64,000 bases of DNA from Sceloporus undulatus (lineage: Eukaryota > Chordata > Lepidosauria > Squamata > Phrynosomatidae), in NCBI RefSeq assembly GCF_019175285.1, contig NC_056530.1, forward strand, positions 6,604,770 to 6,668,769, written 5' to 3'. The notes under the pieces were generated by a model. The model was not told where the DNA came from. It made no database searches and saw nothing but the letters and a program-made list of their open reading frames with translations. This document shows positions 1-9,482 of the stretch, one piece after another. Position 1 is the stretch's first letter; every line of letters starts with the position of its first letter. A program made the translations under genes and the position numbers.

Positions 1-702
1 TAAATGAAATGCACAGATACATGATGGATGCTACCTTGCTGGAAAGCAGTCCATGTGAAAGGGGTCTAGGAGTCTTAGGAGACTGTAAGCTAAACATGAG
101 TCAACAGTGTGATGCAGTGGCCAAAACTTCAGTGCAATTCTAGGCTATATCAACAGGAGCATGGCGTCCAGTTTGAGCAAAGGAGAAATGCCACTCTATT
201 CTGCTTTGGTCAGACCCCACCTGGAATCCTGTGTCCAGTTATGGGCACAGCATTTCAAGAAGGATATTGACAAGATGAAACATGTCCAGACAAGGGTGAC
301 AAATGATAAAGGGTCTGGAAACCAAACTTTATGAAAAATGATTTTGGAAGTTTGGGTATTTTTAGCTTAGGGAAAAGAAGGGAATTGAGCTATCTTGAAA
401 TATCTGAAGGGATGTCATGTAGAAGATGGAGCAAGCTTGTTTTCTGCTGCTCCAGAGACTAGAATATATGAACAGCTGATTCATATTACAAGAAAAGAGA
501 TTAAACATTGGGAAGAACATACTGAAAGAAACGACAGTGGAAAAGACCATGTTGAAAGTTTTTGGTCTCTGCTTCTTTGGGGTTGTTAAACAGAGGTTGG
601 ATGAGGATTTTCATGGTGTTCTTTACTATTGCATTCCTGGAAGGCATGAGCTTGGACTAGATGGTCCTTGCAGCCCCTTCCATTTCTAAGATTTTATGAT
701 TA
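1..702 (+). mobile_element. CR1 LINE, 3' end (5'-truncated)
   Basis: The first ~170 bases read as the C-terminal end of a CR1 ORF2 (residues such as NEMHRYMMDATLL and [13 protein letters not shown]). The CR1 3' untranslated region follows, with the usual lizard wording: 'ctggaaacc', 'ctgctgctccagagac', and a closing tract resembling 'gatggtccttgcagccccttcc'. The element starts left of the window. Stops and frame changes show it is dead. Confidence 0.85.
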
Positions 703-761
703 AAAATAGTACCTGCACATTAACTTTGTAGCTGAGGTTCTACAAGAGCCAGATACTTGTG

Positions 762-764
<3 letters not shown>

Positions 765-813
<49 letters not shown>

Positions 814-847
814 NNNNNNNNNNGTGTGTGTGTGTGTGTGTGTGTGT
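765..847. repeat. Compound microsatellite (CT)n / (GT)n with a 10-N gap
   Basis: A pure CT run (765-813) meets ten N (814-823) and then a GT run (824-847). The gap sits at the junction, so the true array length is unknown. Confidence 0.95.
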
Positions 848-879
848 AATGAAAGCTGGGAATCCATGGATTCATTTAT

Positions 880-990
880 TTATTTATTTAGGTATTTATA
901 TCCCGCCCTTCAGCCCTAATGGCTCTCAGAGCGGCTTACAATAATATTTTTAATCAGACAGTTCCCTGCCCTCATGGAGGGTGACTTCCT
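880..990 (+). repeat. Interspersed repeat of the 'TTTATATCCCGCCCTTC' type
   Basis: A TTTA-rich head is followed by 'atcccgcccttcagcc' and 'gagcggcttaca'. The same wording recurs at 10405, 33655 and 60695, so this is a dispersed family, perhaps a LINE or SINE 3' tail. I could not name it. Confidence 0.6.
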
Positions 991-1136
991 ATCCCCAGTG
1001 CCCAGTCATGTTTAGAAAACTCTTTGAGCGTCTTTCTTCCTCGCTGAAGCACTGCTTTCTAGAAGGTCTGATAGCACAGGGGTTTTCTTGCTATTAATCA
1101 TCTTTAAATGGAAAGGTTTTTGTACATGGCGTGCTG

Positions 1137-1236
1137 TATATACTCAACTATAAGTCAAGAAGTTTATGCCCCAAAATTGACCCTAAAATCCTGGGTCAAC
1201 TTATATATAGGTCAATACACTAGTACTGATCAGAAA
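1137..1236. mobile_element. Fragment of TA-flanked MITE ('tatactcaactataagtc' type)
   Basis: The start resembles the ends of the fuller copy at 58606-59010, and the phrase 'ccccaaaattgaccctaaa' is shared with that copy. Only a short part is present. Confidence 0.5.
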
Positions 1237-1297
1237 GGTCCTAAAGCAAGCAAGCCTCTTGCCTGTGTTTTTCTGTGTGCTTGTATGTGAAAGAGGT

Positions 1298-1590
1298 TTC
1301 CAATCTGATGTGCAAGAATCCTCTTCTCATGGGAAAAACTCCCTATTTAACTCCACTTGTTTCTCTCTCCAGTCTGATCTGCAGGGTTTCTCTTCCCAGG
1401 GAAGAAAAGCCCCATTTAACACCACTTGCTTCTCACCCCAATTTGATCTGCAAGCCCTCTCTTCCAAGGGAAAAAAAAACCTCCCCATCTAACTCCACTT
1501 GCTTCTCTCCCCAGTCCAATCTGCAAGGCTGCTTTTCCCAGGGTAAAAAACGCTCCATTGAACACCACTTGCTTTCCTTCTCAAACTGAT
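1298..1590 (+). repeat. Minisatellite, about 4 units of ~70 bp
   Basis: The phrase 'cagtctgatctgcaagg' (with variants) recurs near 1300, 1371, 1439 and 1513. Each is followed by 'cttcccagggaaaa' and 'ttaactccacttgcttctc'. Units have diverged by substitutions and small indels. The array ends about 90 bp before the left inverted repeat of the DIRS element. Confidence 0.85.
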
Positions 1591-1682
1591 GTTACAACCT
1601 CTCCTCCAGCACCTGGGAATCTGTGTTAGGAGGTCGGGAGAGGTCCAGAGAAGGAGAAGGAGGGACAGAAGTGGTATTTCCC

Positions 1683-1723
1683 CCTTCTTCTTCGTGGTCT
1701 CTGCGAATCATACAAATGGGTTT
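1683..1723 (+). repeat. Left inverted terminal repeat of the DIRS element
   Basis: Begins CCTTCTTCTTCGTGGTCTCT and ends with CAAATGGGTTT. It is the exact reverse complement of 7616-7656. Confidence 0.95.
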
Positions 1724-2044
1724 CACTGCGCCTGCGCAGTGCTGCTCAGAACCTACTGGAATCACTGGGCAAAGTTTACTTTTCAACATATAGAAACTTT
1801 TTGGCGGTAACTCCGCCCACCCGTTATAAGGCCCCTGCCTTCCCGCTCTTTTCCCCAGTTCCTTTTTTCCGCCGCGCTAGCTGCTTCAGGGAACTTCGCT
1901 CGCTTTAGCTTGCAATCAGAATCACTTTCACTTGACCTCGGACTGTTTTTGACCACTCTACTTTCTCCCGCCCTGGTAACTTCGGACCTTTCGGCTTGTT
2001 TTGACTTCGCTTTGACTCTCCCTTGGATTTGACGACTCGGAAGG

Positions 2045-4420
2045 ATGCCTGCACCCTTCAAGAAATGTGATGTCTGCGGGGGCAAGGTGCCCGTCCAGGA
2101 CCCTCACTCCTCCTGTCTGTTTTGCCTGGGAAGGGACCATGATGCCAGAGCCTGTCATCTCTGTAAGTCTCTGTCCTCCCAAGCTAGGAAGAACCGGGAG
2201 TCCCGGCTGACTTCTGCTATCGCCCTGGGAAAGGTCCGGGAGGGACATCCCCGCTCCTCATCACTCCCGCCGGCCGCACCATCTGCCTCGTCGTCCCGGG
2301 CCAGCGTTTCAAGTGTGGTCTCTGTCCCAGCCGGGACACGGTCTCCGACCACCTCCGATGTGACCCGTGGTCCCTCGAGGCCCAGTGTCACCGACAAACC
2401 CTCCAAGCGCCCCCTGAAAACCTCGGGGACTGAGGGTTTCGAGCCCAGAGAGAGATCCGGGAGGAAGCCATCCCCGGAGGGCTCGCGCTCGAGAGAGCAG
2501 GTCGAGACGGAGGTCCGGATCGCTCCGCCACCGTCCTCCAAGGCGTCGTCGAAGGCAGCTCGGCCCGCATCCAAGTTGCCCGAGACGGGGTCATCTTCCT
2601 CCAAGGCGGCACCATCGGAGAGGACCAAGCCTGCCAAGGCTCATTCCAAGGGACCCGTTGTCCTGCATGATTTGCCGGACAATCCCTTCTTCCCCTCCGA
2701 GGACCAGACGGGAACTCCGACGTCCTCTAGGAAGAGACACCATAAGGAGGAGACCGAAGCGGCTCCATCGAAAAAGACCAAGGACCACACCGGATCAAAG
2801 CGCCCGGCTAAATCAAAGGAACGTGCTTCACGTAAGCACCGCTCCCCCTCCAAGGATGGCTCAGAGATGGCCCGCCCGCATCCGGAGACGTTGGCCTCAG
2901 TCCATGTGACCTCGGTACTGTCCACACCGCTGCCGCCAGCTCAAGACCTCCCCACCGAGCCTGCTTCCCTTCAGAGGGAACCATCTCCACTCCCCCTCCA
3001 TTCTGATGTGGAGGATGCTGATCCTCGTTCTGACGTGGACGAGTCTCAAGGGCCAGTTCCTGACATGTTCTTTGATGCTGAGACTCAGAGGTACTACATG
3101 TCAGTCCCCAAAGAGACAGCCTTCAGAGAGTTCACCAGGCTTAACTTGTGCCCGACGATTTCCCAGGGAGATCTACCGCGACCCTCCCACGCTGTGGCTT
3201 CTTCCTCGGTACCTCGTCGCCCGCCTCCCGAGCCACCGGTGCTGCAGATCCCGACGCACACCCCATCCCGAGCCAAGGTGACAGACATCCCTCTGACGTC
3301 TGACTCCGATTCCGAACAGGATCCTTTGCCTCCATCACGGGAACTTTCGGACGGAGAGGAAGACCCATCCGACCCGCCCTCACCACAGGCGATGCATCAA
3401 CCGGGCTCCTCGTCGCCAACCGATGATGTCCGCTCCTTCAGCGAGCACATCATTAAGATGTGCCGGACTCTCGACATCGAGCTTTCCCCACCAGAGGAAG
3501 AGGCCCGTGATCCTGTAGAGCGCCGGGTCCTCGGTCGTGTTCCCACGCCACCCTGCATTCCAATGCTGCCGTCCTTGCAATCCATTGTCCAGAGGTCATG
3601 GGATGCTCCGACTTCGCTCGCCGCGTCCTCCAGAAAGGTCGAGATGCTGTACCGGATCTCCCCGCCGGGCTGTCCGTGGTTGGCCGACCATCTTAAGCCA
3701 AACTCGGCAATTGTGGAGGGGGCACAGCAGACCTTCGTGCCGAAACAGGCGACGTCCCCAGCAGACCGAGAGGCCAAGAAGATAGATGGCCTAGCAAAAA
3801 AGGCCTACTCTTCGGCTGCCCTCACTGTTAAGGCCATAAACTATAACGCCTGCATGGGGGCTTACATCCAGGCCTTGATGGAAGGGATTTCGCCCATCAT
3901 CCCCGATGTTCCGGATGAGGTCCAACGCCGCCTGGTGGAGATCCGCGATGAGGCCCACTCCATCGGGAGCTGGATCGTCACTGCCTCCAGGAACGTCGCC
4001 TACTGCGTGGGTAGAGGTATGGCAGCATCGCTGGCTTTGCGCCGACACGCCTGGCTGAGGGGGTCCGACCTCAATGCCAACGTTAAATCGGCAATCGAGG
4101 ACATGCCTCTGGACGGTACCGGCCTTTTCCACACCGACACTGACGAGCGTCTGAACCGCAAGTTCAGAATGAAGGCGGCAGCTAAGAAACACGGGATGTC
4201 ATCGACCCCCATCTCGCCCTTCAGAAGGAGGCAACGTCCTTGGCCACCGCAAGGTCAGTCCCAGGGCTCCTTTTCTCAGGACCTACAGCCTCAGCAGCAG
4301 GGCTCACAGAGGCGCCGTTACCCCTCACAGTCTTCCTCCTCCTCTGGCCGCTGGAATTTCCCGCCTCGGTACCGCAAGTCCCGCCGGCAGGAGACCGACC
4401 AGGGGAAGAAGAGAGCCTGA
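2045..4420 (+). CDS. DIRS gag-like protein (ORF1), 791 aa
   Basis: Presumed nucleic-acid-binding structural protein of the element. Residues ~8-40 hold a Cys/His cluster (CDVCGG, then DPHSSCLFCLGRDH, then ACHLC) typical of vertebrate DIRS ORF1, likely metal-binding. Residues ~60-330 are Ser/Pro/Lys/Arg-rich low complexity. Residues ~480-700 form the conserved part, including the AYSSAALTVKAINY and RRHAWLRGSDLNANV stretches. The tail (~700-791) is basic and Gln/Ser-rich. The frame looks whole. The next frame opens seven bases after its stop codon. The start is the first ATG after a ~360-bp leader. Confidence 0.85.
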   Translation: MPAPFKKCDVCGGKVPVQDPHSSCLFCLGRDHDARACHLCKSLSSQARKNRESRLTSAIALGKVREGHPRSSSLPPAAPSASSSRASVSSVVSVPAGTRSPTTSDVTRGPSRPSVTDKPSKRPLKTSGTEGFEPRERSGRKPSPEGSRSREQVETEVRIAPPPSSKASSKAARPASKLPETGSSSSKAAPSERTKPAKAHSKGPVVLHDLPDNPFFPSEDQTGTPTSSRKRHHKEETEAAPSKKTKDHTGSKRPAKSKERASRKHRSPSKDGSEMARPHPETLASVHVTSVLSTPLPPAQDLPTEPASLQREPSPLPLHSDVEDADPRSDVDESQGPVPDMFFDAETQRYYMSVPKETAFREFTRLNLCPTISQGDLPRPSHAVASSSVPRRPPPEPPVLQIPTHTPSRAKVTDIPLTSDSDSEQDPLPPSRELSDGEEDPSDPPSPQAMHQPGSSSPTDDVRSFSEHIIKMCRTLDIELSPPEEEARDPVERRVLGRVPTPPCIPMLPSLQSIVQRSWDAPTSLAASSRKVEMLYRISPPGCPWLADHLKPNSAIVEGAQQTFVPKQATSPADREAKKIDGLAKKAYSSAALTVKAINYNACMGAYIQALMEGISPIIPDVPDEVQRRLVEIRDEAHSIGSWIVTASRNVAYCVGRGMAASLALRRHAWLRGSDLNANVKSAIEDMPLDGTGLFHTDTDERLNRKFRMKAAAKKHGMSSTPISPFRRRQRPWPPQGQSQGSFSQDLQPQQQGSQRRRYPSQSSSSSGRWNFPPRYRKSRRQETDQGKKRA

Positions 4421-4426
4421 AGGGAC

Positions 4427-6316
4427 GTGGCGCACTTCGTTTCCCCCTCGCCCTTATTCTTTTTGGACATCCTGAAGCCCTTCATTAACACCTGGGCTTC
4501 CATAACATCGGACTCGTGGGTTCTTAACATCGTCCGCAGGGGATATGCCCTCGAGTTCCAAGAGCTCCCTCCAACCAGAGCGTTTATGTCCACCCTCCCC
4601 TCGGACACCCTTCTCGACGAAGTGCGCACTCTACTGGATAAAGGGGCAATCTCCCCTTTACCCCCCGAACAATGCCCTAGGGCTTTTTTCTCCAGGTACT
4701 TTACGGTACCGAAGGCGGATGGGGGCATCAGGCCCATCCTGGACTTGAGACAGTTGAATCTTTTCCTTGAATACCGTCGTTTTCGAATGGTAACCCTGGC
4801 ATCCATTCTACCTCTCCTCCATCAGGGCCTGTGGTTTGCAACCGTCGACCTGAAGGATGCTTACTTCCACATCGGGATCCGGGAGTCTCACCGAAGATTC
4901 CTCGCCTTCGCTGTAGGCTCCGCCTCGTACCATTACAACGTCCTTCCTTTCGGCCTTGCCATGGCACCGAGAGTCTTCACCAAGTGCATGGCACCGGTGG
5001 TGGCCTACCTCCATCAAAGAGGGTTCATGGTCTTCCCTTACCTGGACGACTGGCTGTTCGCTGCCGAATCCCAGAGAGAACTGCAGGAGGCACTCTCATT
5101 CACCTTACACCTTTTAGGCTCCCTCGGTTTGGTCATCAACCAAGAAAAGTCCCATCTCACACCTTCCAAACAGGTCAAGTTCATCGGGGCCATCCTCGAC
5201 TCCGAAACATGCTCCGCATTTCTTCCTCCGGACCGTTTCCAGACACTGACGACGTCGATCGGATTTTGTATCTCTCACAGAAGGGTGAGAGCCAGAGATG
5301 TCCAAGTCGCCTTGGGCCACATGGCATCGACAACGTTTGTCACACCGTGGTCAAGACTCCGTCTTCGGCCTCTTCAGTCCTGGTTCCTCTCGGCCTTCTC
5401 CCTGATGAGAGACCCTCCGACCAAGTGGCTCACGGTACCGAGACCTGTAGCCACCTCCCTCAAGTGGTGGTTGGAGTCCCACAACGTTTGCATCGGAATG
5501 CCATTTCATCAACCTCAGCCCCAGCTGACCCTGACAACAGGTGCATCCCTGGAGGGATGGTGCGCCCACCTGCTCGACCTCGTTGTCAAAGACAAATGGT
5601 CTGCCCAGGACAAGTTGCTCCACATCAACGCTCTCGAGATGCTGGCAGTGGAGAAGGCGCTGAGGTCATTCGAATCAGTGGTCACAGGCAAGGTGGTCCT
5701 CCTCAGGACGGACAACACCACCGTGATGTACTACATCAACAAACAAGGGGGCACCAAGTCAAAGACCCTGCTCGACCTCACTCTCCGCATCTGGGATTGG
5801 TGCATCCAAAGACGTGTCCTCCTCCAGGCGATTCATCTCCCCGGGGAGGACAACGAGCTGGCGGATCGCCTCAGCAGATCTCCCTCGGTGTGCCACGAGT
5901 GGAGGCTCCATCCCGAGACGGTCAGCGACCTCTTCGACCAGTGGGGAAATCCCCGGATCGACCTCTTCGCGACCAGGTGGAACAGCCACTGTCCCCAGTT
6001 CTGCTCCAGGAAGCGAATGGACGGATCCCTCGGAGACGCGTTCGCCTTCCTCTGGACGGGGGAGCTTCTCTACGCTTTCCCTCCGTTCCCTCTCATCATC
6101 AGGGTGGTGTCCAAGATGACCACGGACCGCTCGCATGCGATCCTGATCACCCCGTGGTGGCCGAGACAGCCGTGGTTCACATCCCTTCTCCACCTCTCCA
6201 GGAGATGCTTCCTCCGTCTCGACCCTCGTCCGGACCTGCTGTCGATTCAGGACGGACGGATCCTCCACCCGGACATCGAGAGCCTTCCGCTGGTAGCCTG
6301 GAGGATTCAGCCCTGA
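4427..6316 (+). CDS. DIRS reverse transcriptase - RNase H - methyltransferase-like (ORF2), 629 aa
   Basis: Copies element RNA into DNA. Reverse transcriptase spans residues ~60-260, with the DLKDAYFHI and VLPFGLAMAP blocks and the YLDD catalytic box near residue 205. RNase H follows from ~365 (TTGASLEGW, LRTDNTTVMYYIN near 427, and DNELADRLSR). From ~505 comes the DIRS-specific methyltransferase-like domain (RIDLFATRWNSHCPQF and ILITPWWPRQPWF). The frame looks whole. The recombinase frame overlaps its 3' half, as is known for this family. Confidence 0.88.
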   Translation: MAHFVSPSPLFFLDILKPFINTWASITSDSWVLNIVRRGYALEFQELPPTRAFMSTLPSDTLLDEVRTLLDKGAISPLPPEQCPRAFFSRYFTVPKADGGIRPILDLRQLNLFLEYRRFRMVTLASILPLLHQGLWFATVDLKDAYFHIGIRESHRRFLAFAVGSASYHYNVLPFGLAMAPRVFTKCMAPVVAYLHQRGFMVFPYLDDWLFAAESQRELQEALSFTLHLLGSLGLVINQEKSHLTPSKQVKFIGAILDSETCSAFLPPDRFQTLTTSIGFCISHRRVRARDVQVALGHMASTTFVTPWSRLRLRPLQSWFLSAFSLMRDPPTKWLTVPRPVATSLKWWLESHNVCIGMPFHQPQPQLTLTTGASLEGWCAHLLDLVVKDKWSAQDKLLHINALEMLAVEKALRSFESVVTGKVVLLRTDNTTVMYYINKQGGTKSKTLLDLTLRIWDWCIQRRVLLQAIHLPGEDNELADRLSRSPSVCHEWRLHPETVSDLFDQWGNPRIDLFATRWNSHCPQFCSRKRMDGSLGDAFAFLWTGELLYAFPPFPLIIRVVSKMTTDRSHAILITPWWPRQPWFTSLLHLSRRCFLRLDPRPDLLSIQDGRILHPDIESLPLVAWRIQP

Positions 6317-7335
6317 CTGCCCTGCCAGAGGCGGTGAGGACGGTGATCCTGGCTGCGAGGAAACCTTCCACCCAGCGGTCCTATGCCCTGAAATGGAAGA
6401 GGTTTATCTCTTTCCTAGATCAAAAGGGCTTGTCTCCTACTCAGGTGTCCACTCCAGTGGTGCTGGAGTTTTTGATGGCGCTTTTGGATGAGGGGCTGTG
6501 CCTCACATCCATCAGGTGCTATTTGTCTGCCATTTGTGCCAAGTACCAGTTCGGGGGGAGGGCTTCCTTTTTCAAGGACCCCTTGGTGAAGGGGTTCCTT
6601 AAGGGATGTGCCAATTTGCATCCTCCTGTGTCGGTACCAGCACCGGCTTGGAGCCTGGAGGCAGTACTGTCTGCCCTCCAATCCAAGCCCTTTGAACCAA
6701 TGGCCACAGCGGACTTGAGACTATTGACTTGGAAAACCGCTTTTCTGGTGGCCATCACCTCTGCCCGCCGTGCGGGCGAACTTTGCGCCTTGCGAAGGGA
6801 CCAGCCCTTCCTGAGGTTCCACAAGGACAAAGTGGTTCTCAGGACAGACATTACTTTCTTGCCTAAGGTTGTGTCTGCTTTCCACATGTGCCAGGACATT
6901 GTGTTACCGACCCTTGCTTCCAACCCGACTTCGGAGGCGGAGCGGAGCCTGCACTCTCTTGATGTCAGAAGAGCACTGGCGTTTTACTTGGACAGAACTG
7001 CTGCCTCCAGTCGGTCCGAGAGACTTTTCCAATGCTACTCGGAACCGAAAAAGGGGTTGCCCGTGTCTGCGCAGAGGTTTTCCAAATGGGTGGCTGGTAC
7101 CATCCACCTCTGCTATGAACTGCTGGGCAAACCTCTCCCTGGCAGGGTTCGGTCTCATTCTACAAGGGCAATGTCAGCATCCTTGGCATTCCTGTCGGGA
7201 ATCCCCTTGGAGGATGTCTGCAAGGCTGCTGTCTGGTCCCAACCTCTGACTTTTATTAAACATTATAGGTTGGACACCAGGGCCATCCGAGACGCAGCTT
7301 TCGGGAGGGCTGTGTTGGTTTCAGGGTTGCATTGA
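4831..7335 (+). CDS. Frame carrying the DIRS tyrosine recombinase (ORF3)
   Basis: Residues ~490-834 (from about base 6300) are a tyrosine recombinase of the DIRS/lambda-integrase type. The conserved Arg lies in ARRAGELCAL (~645), the His-x-x-Arg box in HSTRAMSAS (~775), and the nucleophile Tyr in FIKHYRLD (~812). Its role is to insert the circular DNA intermediate. The ~490 residues before it are open but show no domain. They are the second frame over the reverse transcriptase/RNase H region, so the true start of the recombinase product is unclear. The frame looks whole. Confidence 0.82.
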   Translation: MVCNRRPEGCLLPHRDPGVSPKIPRLRCRLRLVPLQRPSFRPCHGTESLHQVHGTGGGLPPSKRVHGLPLPGRLAVRCRIPERTAGGTLIHLTPFRLPRFGHQPRKVPSHTFQTGQVHRGHPRLRNMLRISSSGPFPDTDDVDRILYLSQKGESQRCPSRLGPHGIDNVCHTVVKTPSSASSVLVPLGLLPDERPSDQVAHGTETCSHLPQVVVGVPQRLHRNAISSTSAPADPDNRCIPGGMVRPPARPRCQRQMVCPGQVAPHQRSRDAGSGEGAEVIRISGHRQGGPPQDGQHHRDVLHQQTRGHQVKDPARPHSPHLGLVHPKTCPPPGDSSPRGGQRAGGSPQQISLGVPRVEAPSRDGQRPLRPVGKSPDRPLRDQVEQPLSPVLLQEANGRIPRRRVRLPLDGGASLRFPSVPSHHQGGVQDDHGPLACDPDHPVVAETAVVHIPSPPLQEMLPPSRPSSGPAVDSGRTDPPPGHREPSAGSLEDSALTALPEAVRTVILAARKPSTQRSYALKWKRFISFLDQKGLSPTQVSTPVVLEFLMALLDEGLCLTSIRCYLSAICAKYQFGGRASFFKDPLVKGFLKGCANLHPPVSVPAPAWSLEAVLSALQSKPFEPMATADLRLLTWKTAFLVAITSARRAGELCALRRDQPFLRFHKDKVVLRTDITFLPKVVSAFHMCQDIVLPTLASNPTSEAERSLHSLDVRRALAFYLDRTAASSRSERLFQCYSEPKKGLPVSAQRFSKWVAGTIHLCYELLGKPLPGRVRSHSTRAMSASLAFLSGIPLEDVCKAAVWSQPLTFIKHYRLDTRAIRDAAFGRAVLVSGLH

Positions 7336-7539
7336 TTGCACTGCTGATGGTTTGTGTTTGGCACTTATGTACATATGCCACTGTTTACATTCTGTTGAAC
7401 GTTGGTTTGCACATTTCCTGTGGGACTGGTCTTGCACGACCTCTGGTTCCCTTCTCGGGTTTAGCAATGTTGCTGCTATGTTTGGTTTGTGCAAAAACAA
7501 GAGACTGACTCCTTTATGGTTCAAGGTGTTTATTATTGT

Positions 7540-7545
7540 AATAAA
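7540..7545 (+). promoter_or_regulatory. Polyadenylation signal AATAAA of the DIRS element
   Basis: A canonical hexamer about 200 bp after the recombinase stop and 70 bp before the right inverted repeat. Confidence 0.6.
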
Positions 7546-7615
7546 TATACCTTTGCTTTACCATAGCCTTGGTTTCAGGACACTCCCTCCGCCGCATACC
7601 TGAGCTTGTCAGTCT

Positions 7616-7656
7616 AAACCCATTTGTATGATTCGCAGAGACCACGAAGAAGAAGG
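7616..7656 (+). repeat. Right inverted terminal repeat of the DIRS element
   Basis: Exact reverse complement of 1683-1723. It is followed by 'acaggttgcttacctgtaac', the tail that also appears in the remnant at 28021-28310. Confidence 0.95.
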
Positions 7657-7710
7657 ACAGGTTGCTTACCTGTAACAGTATTTCTTCGAGTGGTCATCTG
7701 TTACTAAAGA

Positions 7711-8927
7711 GAGAATAAACACATACCTTCCATGCACCACATTCAAACAGCGTAGCACAAAGGTGCCCTTTATGGCTGTCCTGAGTTATGCAATTCCTTT
7801 ATCTTAATTGAGGAGGAAAAGCAGGAAACAGGCCCATTAGCATTGACTGGAGTTTAGGGGGTTGTCAGCTCAGCAAGGAAGATGTTGCATTCCTTTTGCA
7901 TCCCTTATATTCCCTTCCAAATGCTAGCCAAGCTAAACAGCCACCATAATGCTTAACACAACTGCAATCAAGATAGCTAGAAGATGGGTCTTGTATCACT
8001 TGAAGGTATTTTTGACATCAAATTATGCTTTTCCATTTTTCCAGTATCTTGCTTCTTCAAAAACAGAAGGACATGTGTTCATGCATGCACAAACATCAAA
8101 ATTATGCAAAGCTGCATCAGTGAACAGATGGTTCCAGCAGCAACCAATAGTTCTTTATTCAGCATTTATTTATATGAGTCATTTATTCCCAAGTTTCATA
8201 AATATTTATACTAGGGCAGTTTGAAATATAAGTTAAATAATACAAAATAAACTAATAAAATATCTATAAAGACTAAGAAAACATAAAACAAGTATTTTTA
8301 AAATTGAATAAACCCAGGCTTAATTATTATTATAATATCTCATTTCAAATTGTGGCGTTTGAGTTACTTTCTGGCCCCATCAATTTCAGTGGACCTATAC
8401 TATGCATACTAAGGGCTGAAACAGACGCCAAAAGGGGCTGCTTGTAGCGCTCATACCCAGGTAATTAATAGTTAAAAGTCCCTGAACACTGACAACAACT
8501 ACACTTACTGCAAATGACGCAGGCAACTCAGTAGCACTTTTCCCTCCTACGCCATTCAAAGCCAACATAGGCTTAGGGTTTTCTGAGAACAGATTTAACA
8601 GGAGACAAAGTCATTTTTGGACCACCAAGCTGTTGCCATGCTGAAATATTTAGATCTTATCAAACTTTATTATTACTATATTTATAAACCATTTGTATCC
8701 AAAAGTTTCAAGCAGTATACAATAGTCGTAAACCCTACAACAGAAAATGATACATCCAACCATATACATTTACTTATCATACATTTAAAATAGAAGGTAA
8801 ACTACACTAGAAAGAATTAAAATTATGAATCAAATCTTGATTAGAAAGAAGTCTTCCATTAACTGGCATGGACACAATGCAAGCCATGCTCAAATGGCAG
8901 CAGAGCCGACCTGGGAAATATAGAGTG
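7711..8927. other. AT-rich stretch, no gene recognised
   Basis: No exon-like coding is visible on either strand. It may include a short repeat near 8420 ('gctgaaacagacgccaaaag') resembling the MITE end at 31426. Presumed MECR intron. Confidence 0.4.
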
Positions 8928-9482
8928 TCATGGCAAGAGTCTTTCCTGCTGTCGACGTTTTAAAGCCCTCCATGGGCTGGCCCCTCCTTATTTATCTGAC
9001 CTTCTTTTTCCTCACCTTCCCACTCCGTTGTTCCCTCCGTTCTGGTAGTCTAGGTCTGCTGTCCCAGCCCAGGATTTCCTCTGCCCCATCTCGGATTCGC
9101 CCCTTTTCACTCCTGCCCCCTCACTCCTGAAACCTTCTCCCCTCGAAGACACAAGTGCCATCACTTCTTTAATCAGCTTCAAAACGGAGTTGAAGACCAT
9201 CCTGTTCAGGGCAGTGTTCCCAGGCACTGCATAATTGTCACTTGCTATTTGATGTCCTTTTGTTGTCTGTTTTATTGATCATTTCCTGTATTGCTTATTT
9301 TTATTGTATTATCCTACTAGAGAGGCTCCTTCCCCACCCCTTTCCCTTCTCCTTTTGTGTCGTGTCTTTTTAGATTGTAAGCCTGAGGGCAGGGAACCGT
9401 CCAATTAAAAAGATTTTATGTACAGCGCTGTGTAAATTTCCAGCACTTTATAAATAAAGGTTAATAATAATAACAATAATAA
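8928..9482 (+). mobile_element. L2-clade LINE, 3' end
   Basis: The early part reads as the end of an L2 reverse transcriptase frame (LKPSMGWPLLIYL, then LRSGSLGLLSQPRISSAPSR). The 3' untranslated part has the L2-type wording 'ttagattgtaagcctgaggg', 'gtacagcgctgtgtaaat' and a TAA-rich tail. 5'-truncated. Confidence 0.75.

Larger units (their letters stand above)
1683..7710 (+). mobile_element. DIRS-1-like tyrosine-recombinase retroelement
   Basis: The ends carry inverted repeats (1683-1723 and 7616-7656) that pair over 41 of 41 bases. Between them lie a gag-like frame, a frame with reverse transcriptase, RNase H and a methyltransferase-like domain, and a tyrosine recombinase. This is the diagnostic set for the DIRS family, which uses a recombinase instead of an integrase and makes no target duplication. 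A poly(A) signal (AATAAA) lies at 7540. The right end continues past the inverted repeat (about 7657-7710) with sequence also seen in a remnant at 28021-28310. Three long frames look whole and the terminal repeats are identical, so the copy appears young. The outer left boundary is uncertain. It is probably antisense in a MECR intron. Confidence 0.9.

Noticed and set aside
1683-7710. Reading the 6-kb element as a gypsy-type LTR element or a Polinton
   Set aside because: It has a tyrosine recombinase and inverted terminal repeats, no integrase or direct LTRs, and a DIRS-type methyltransferase-like domain.
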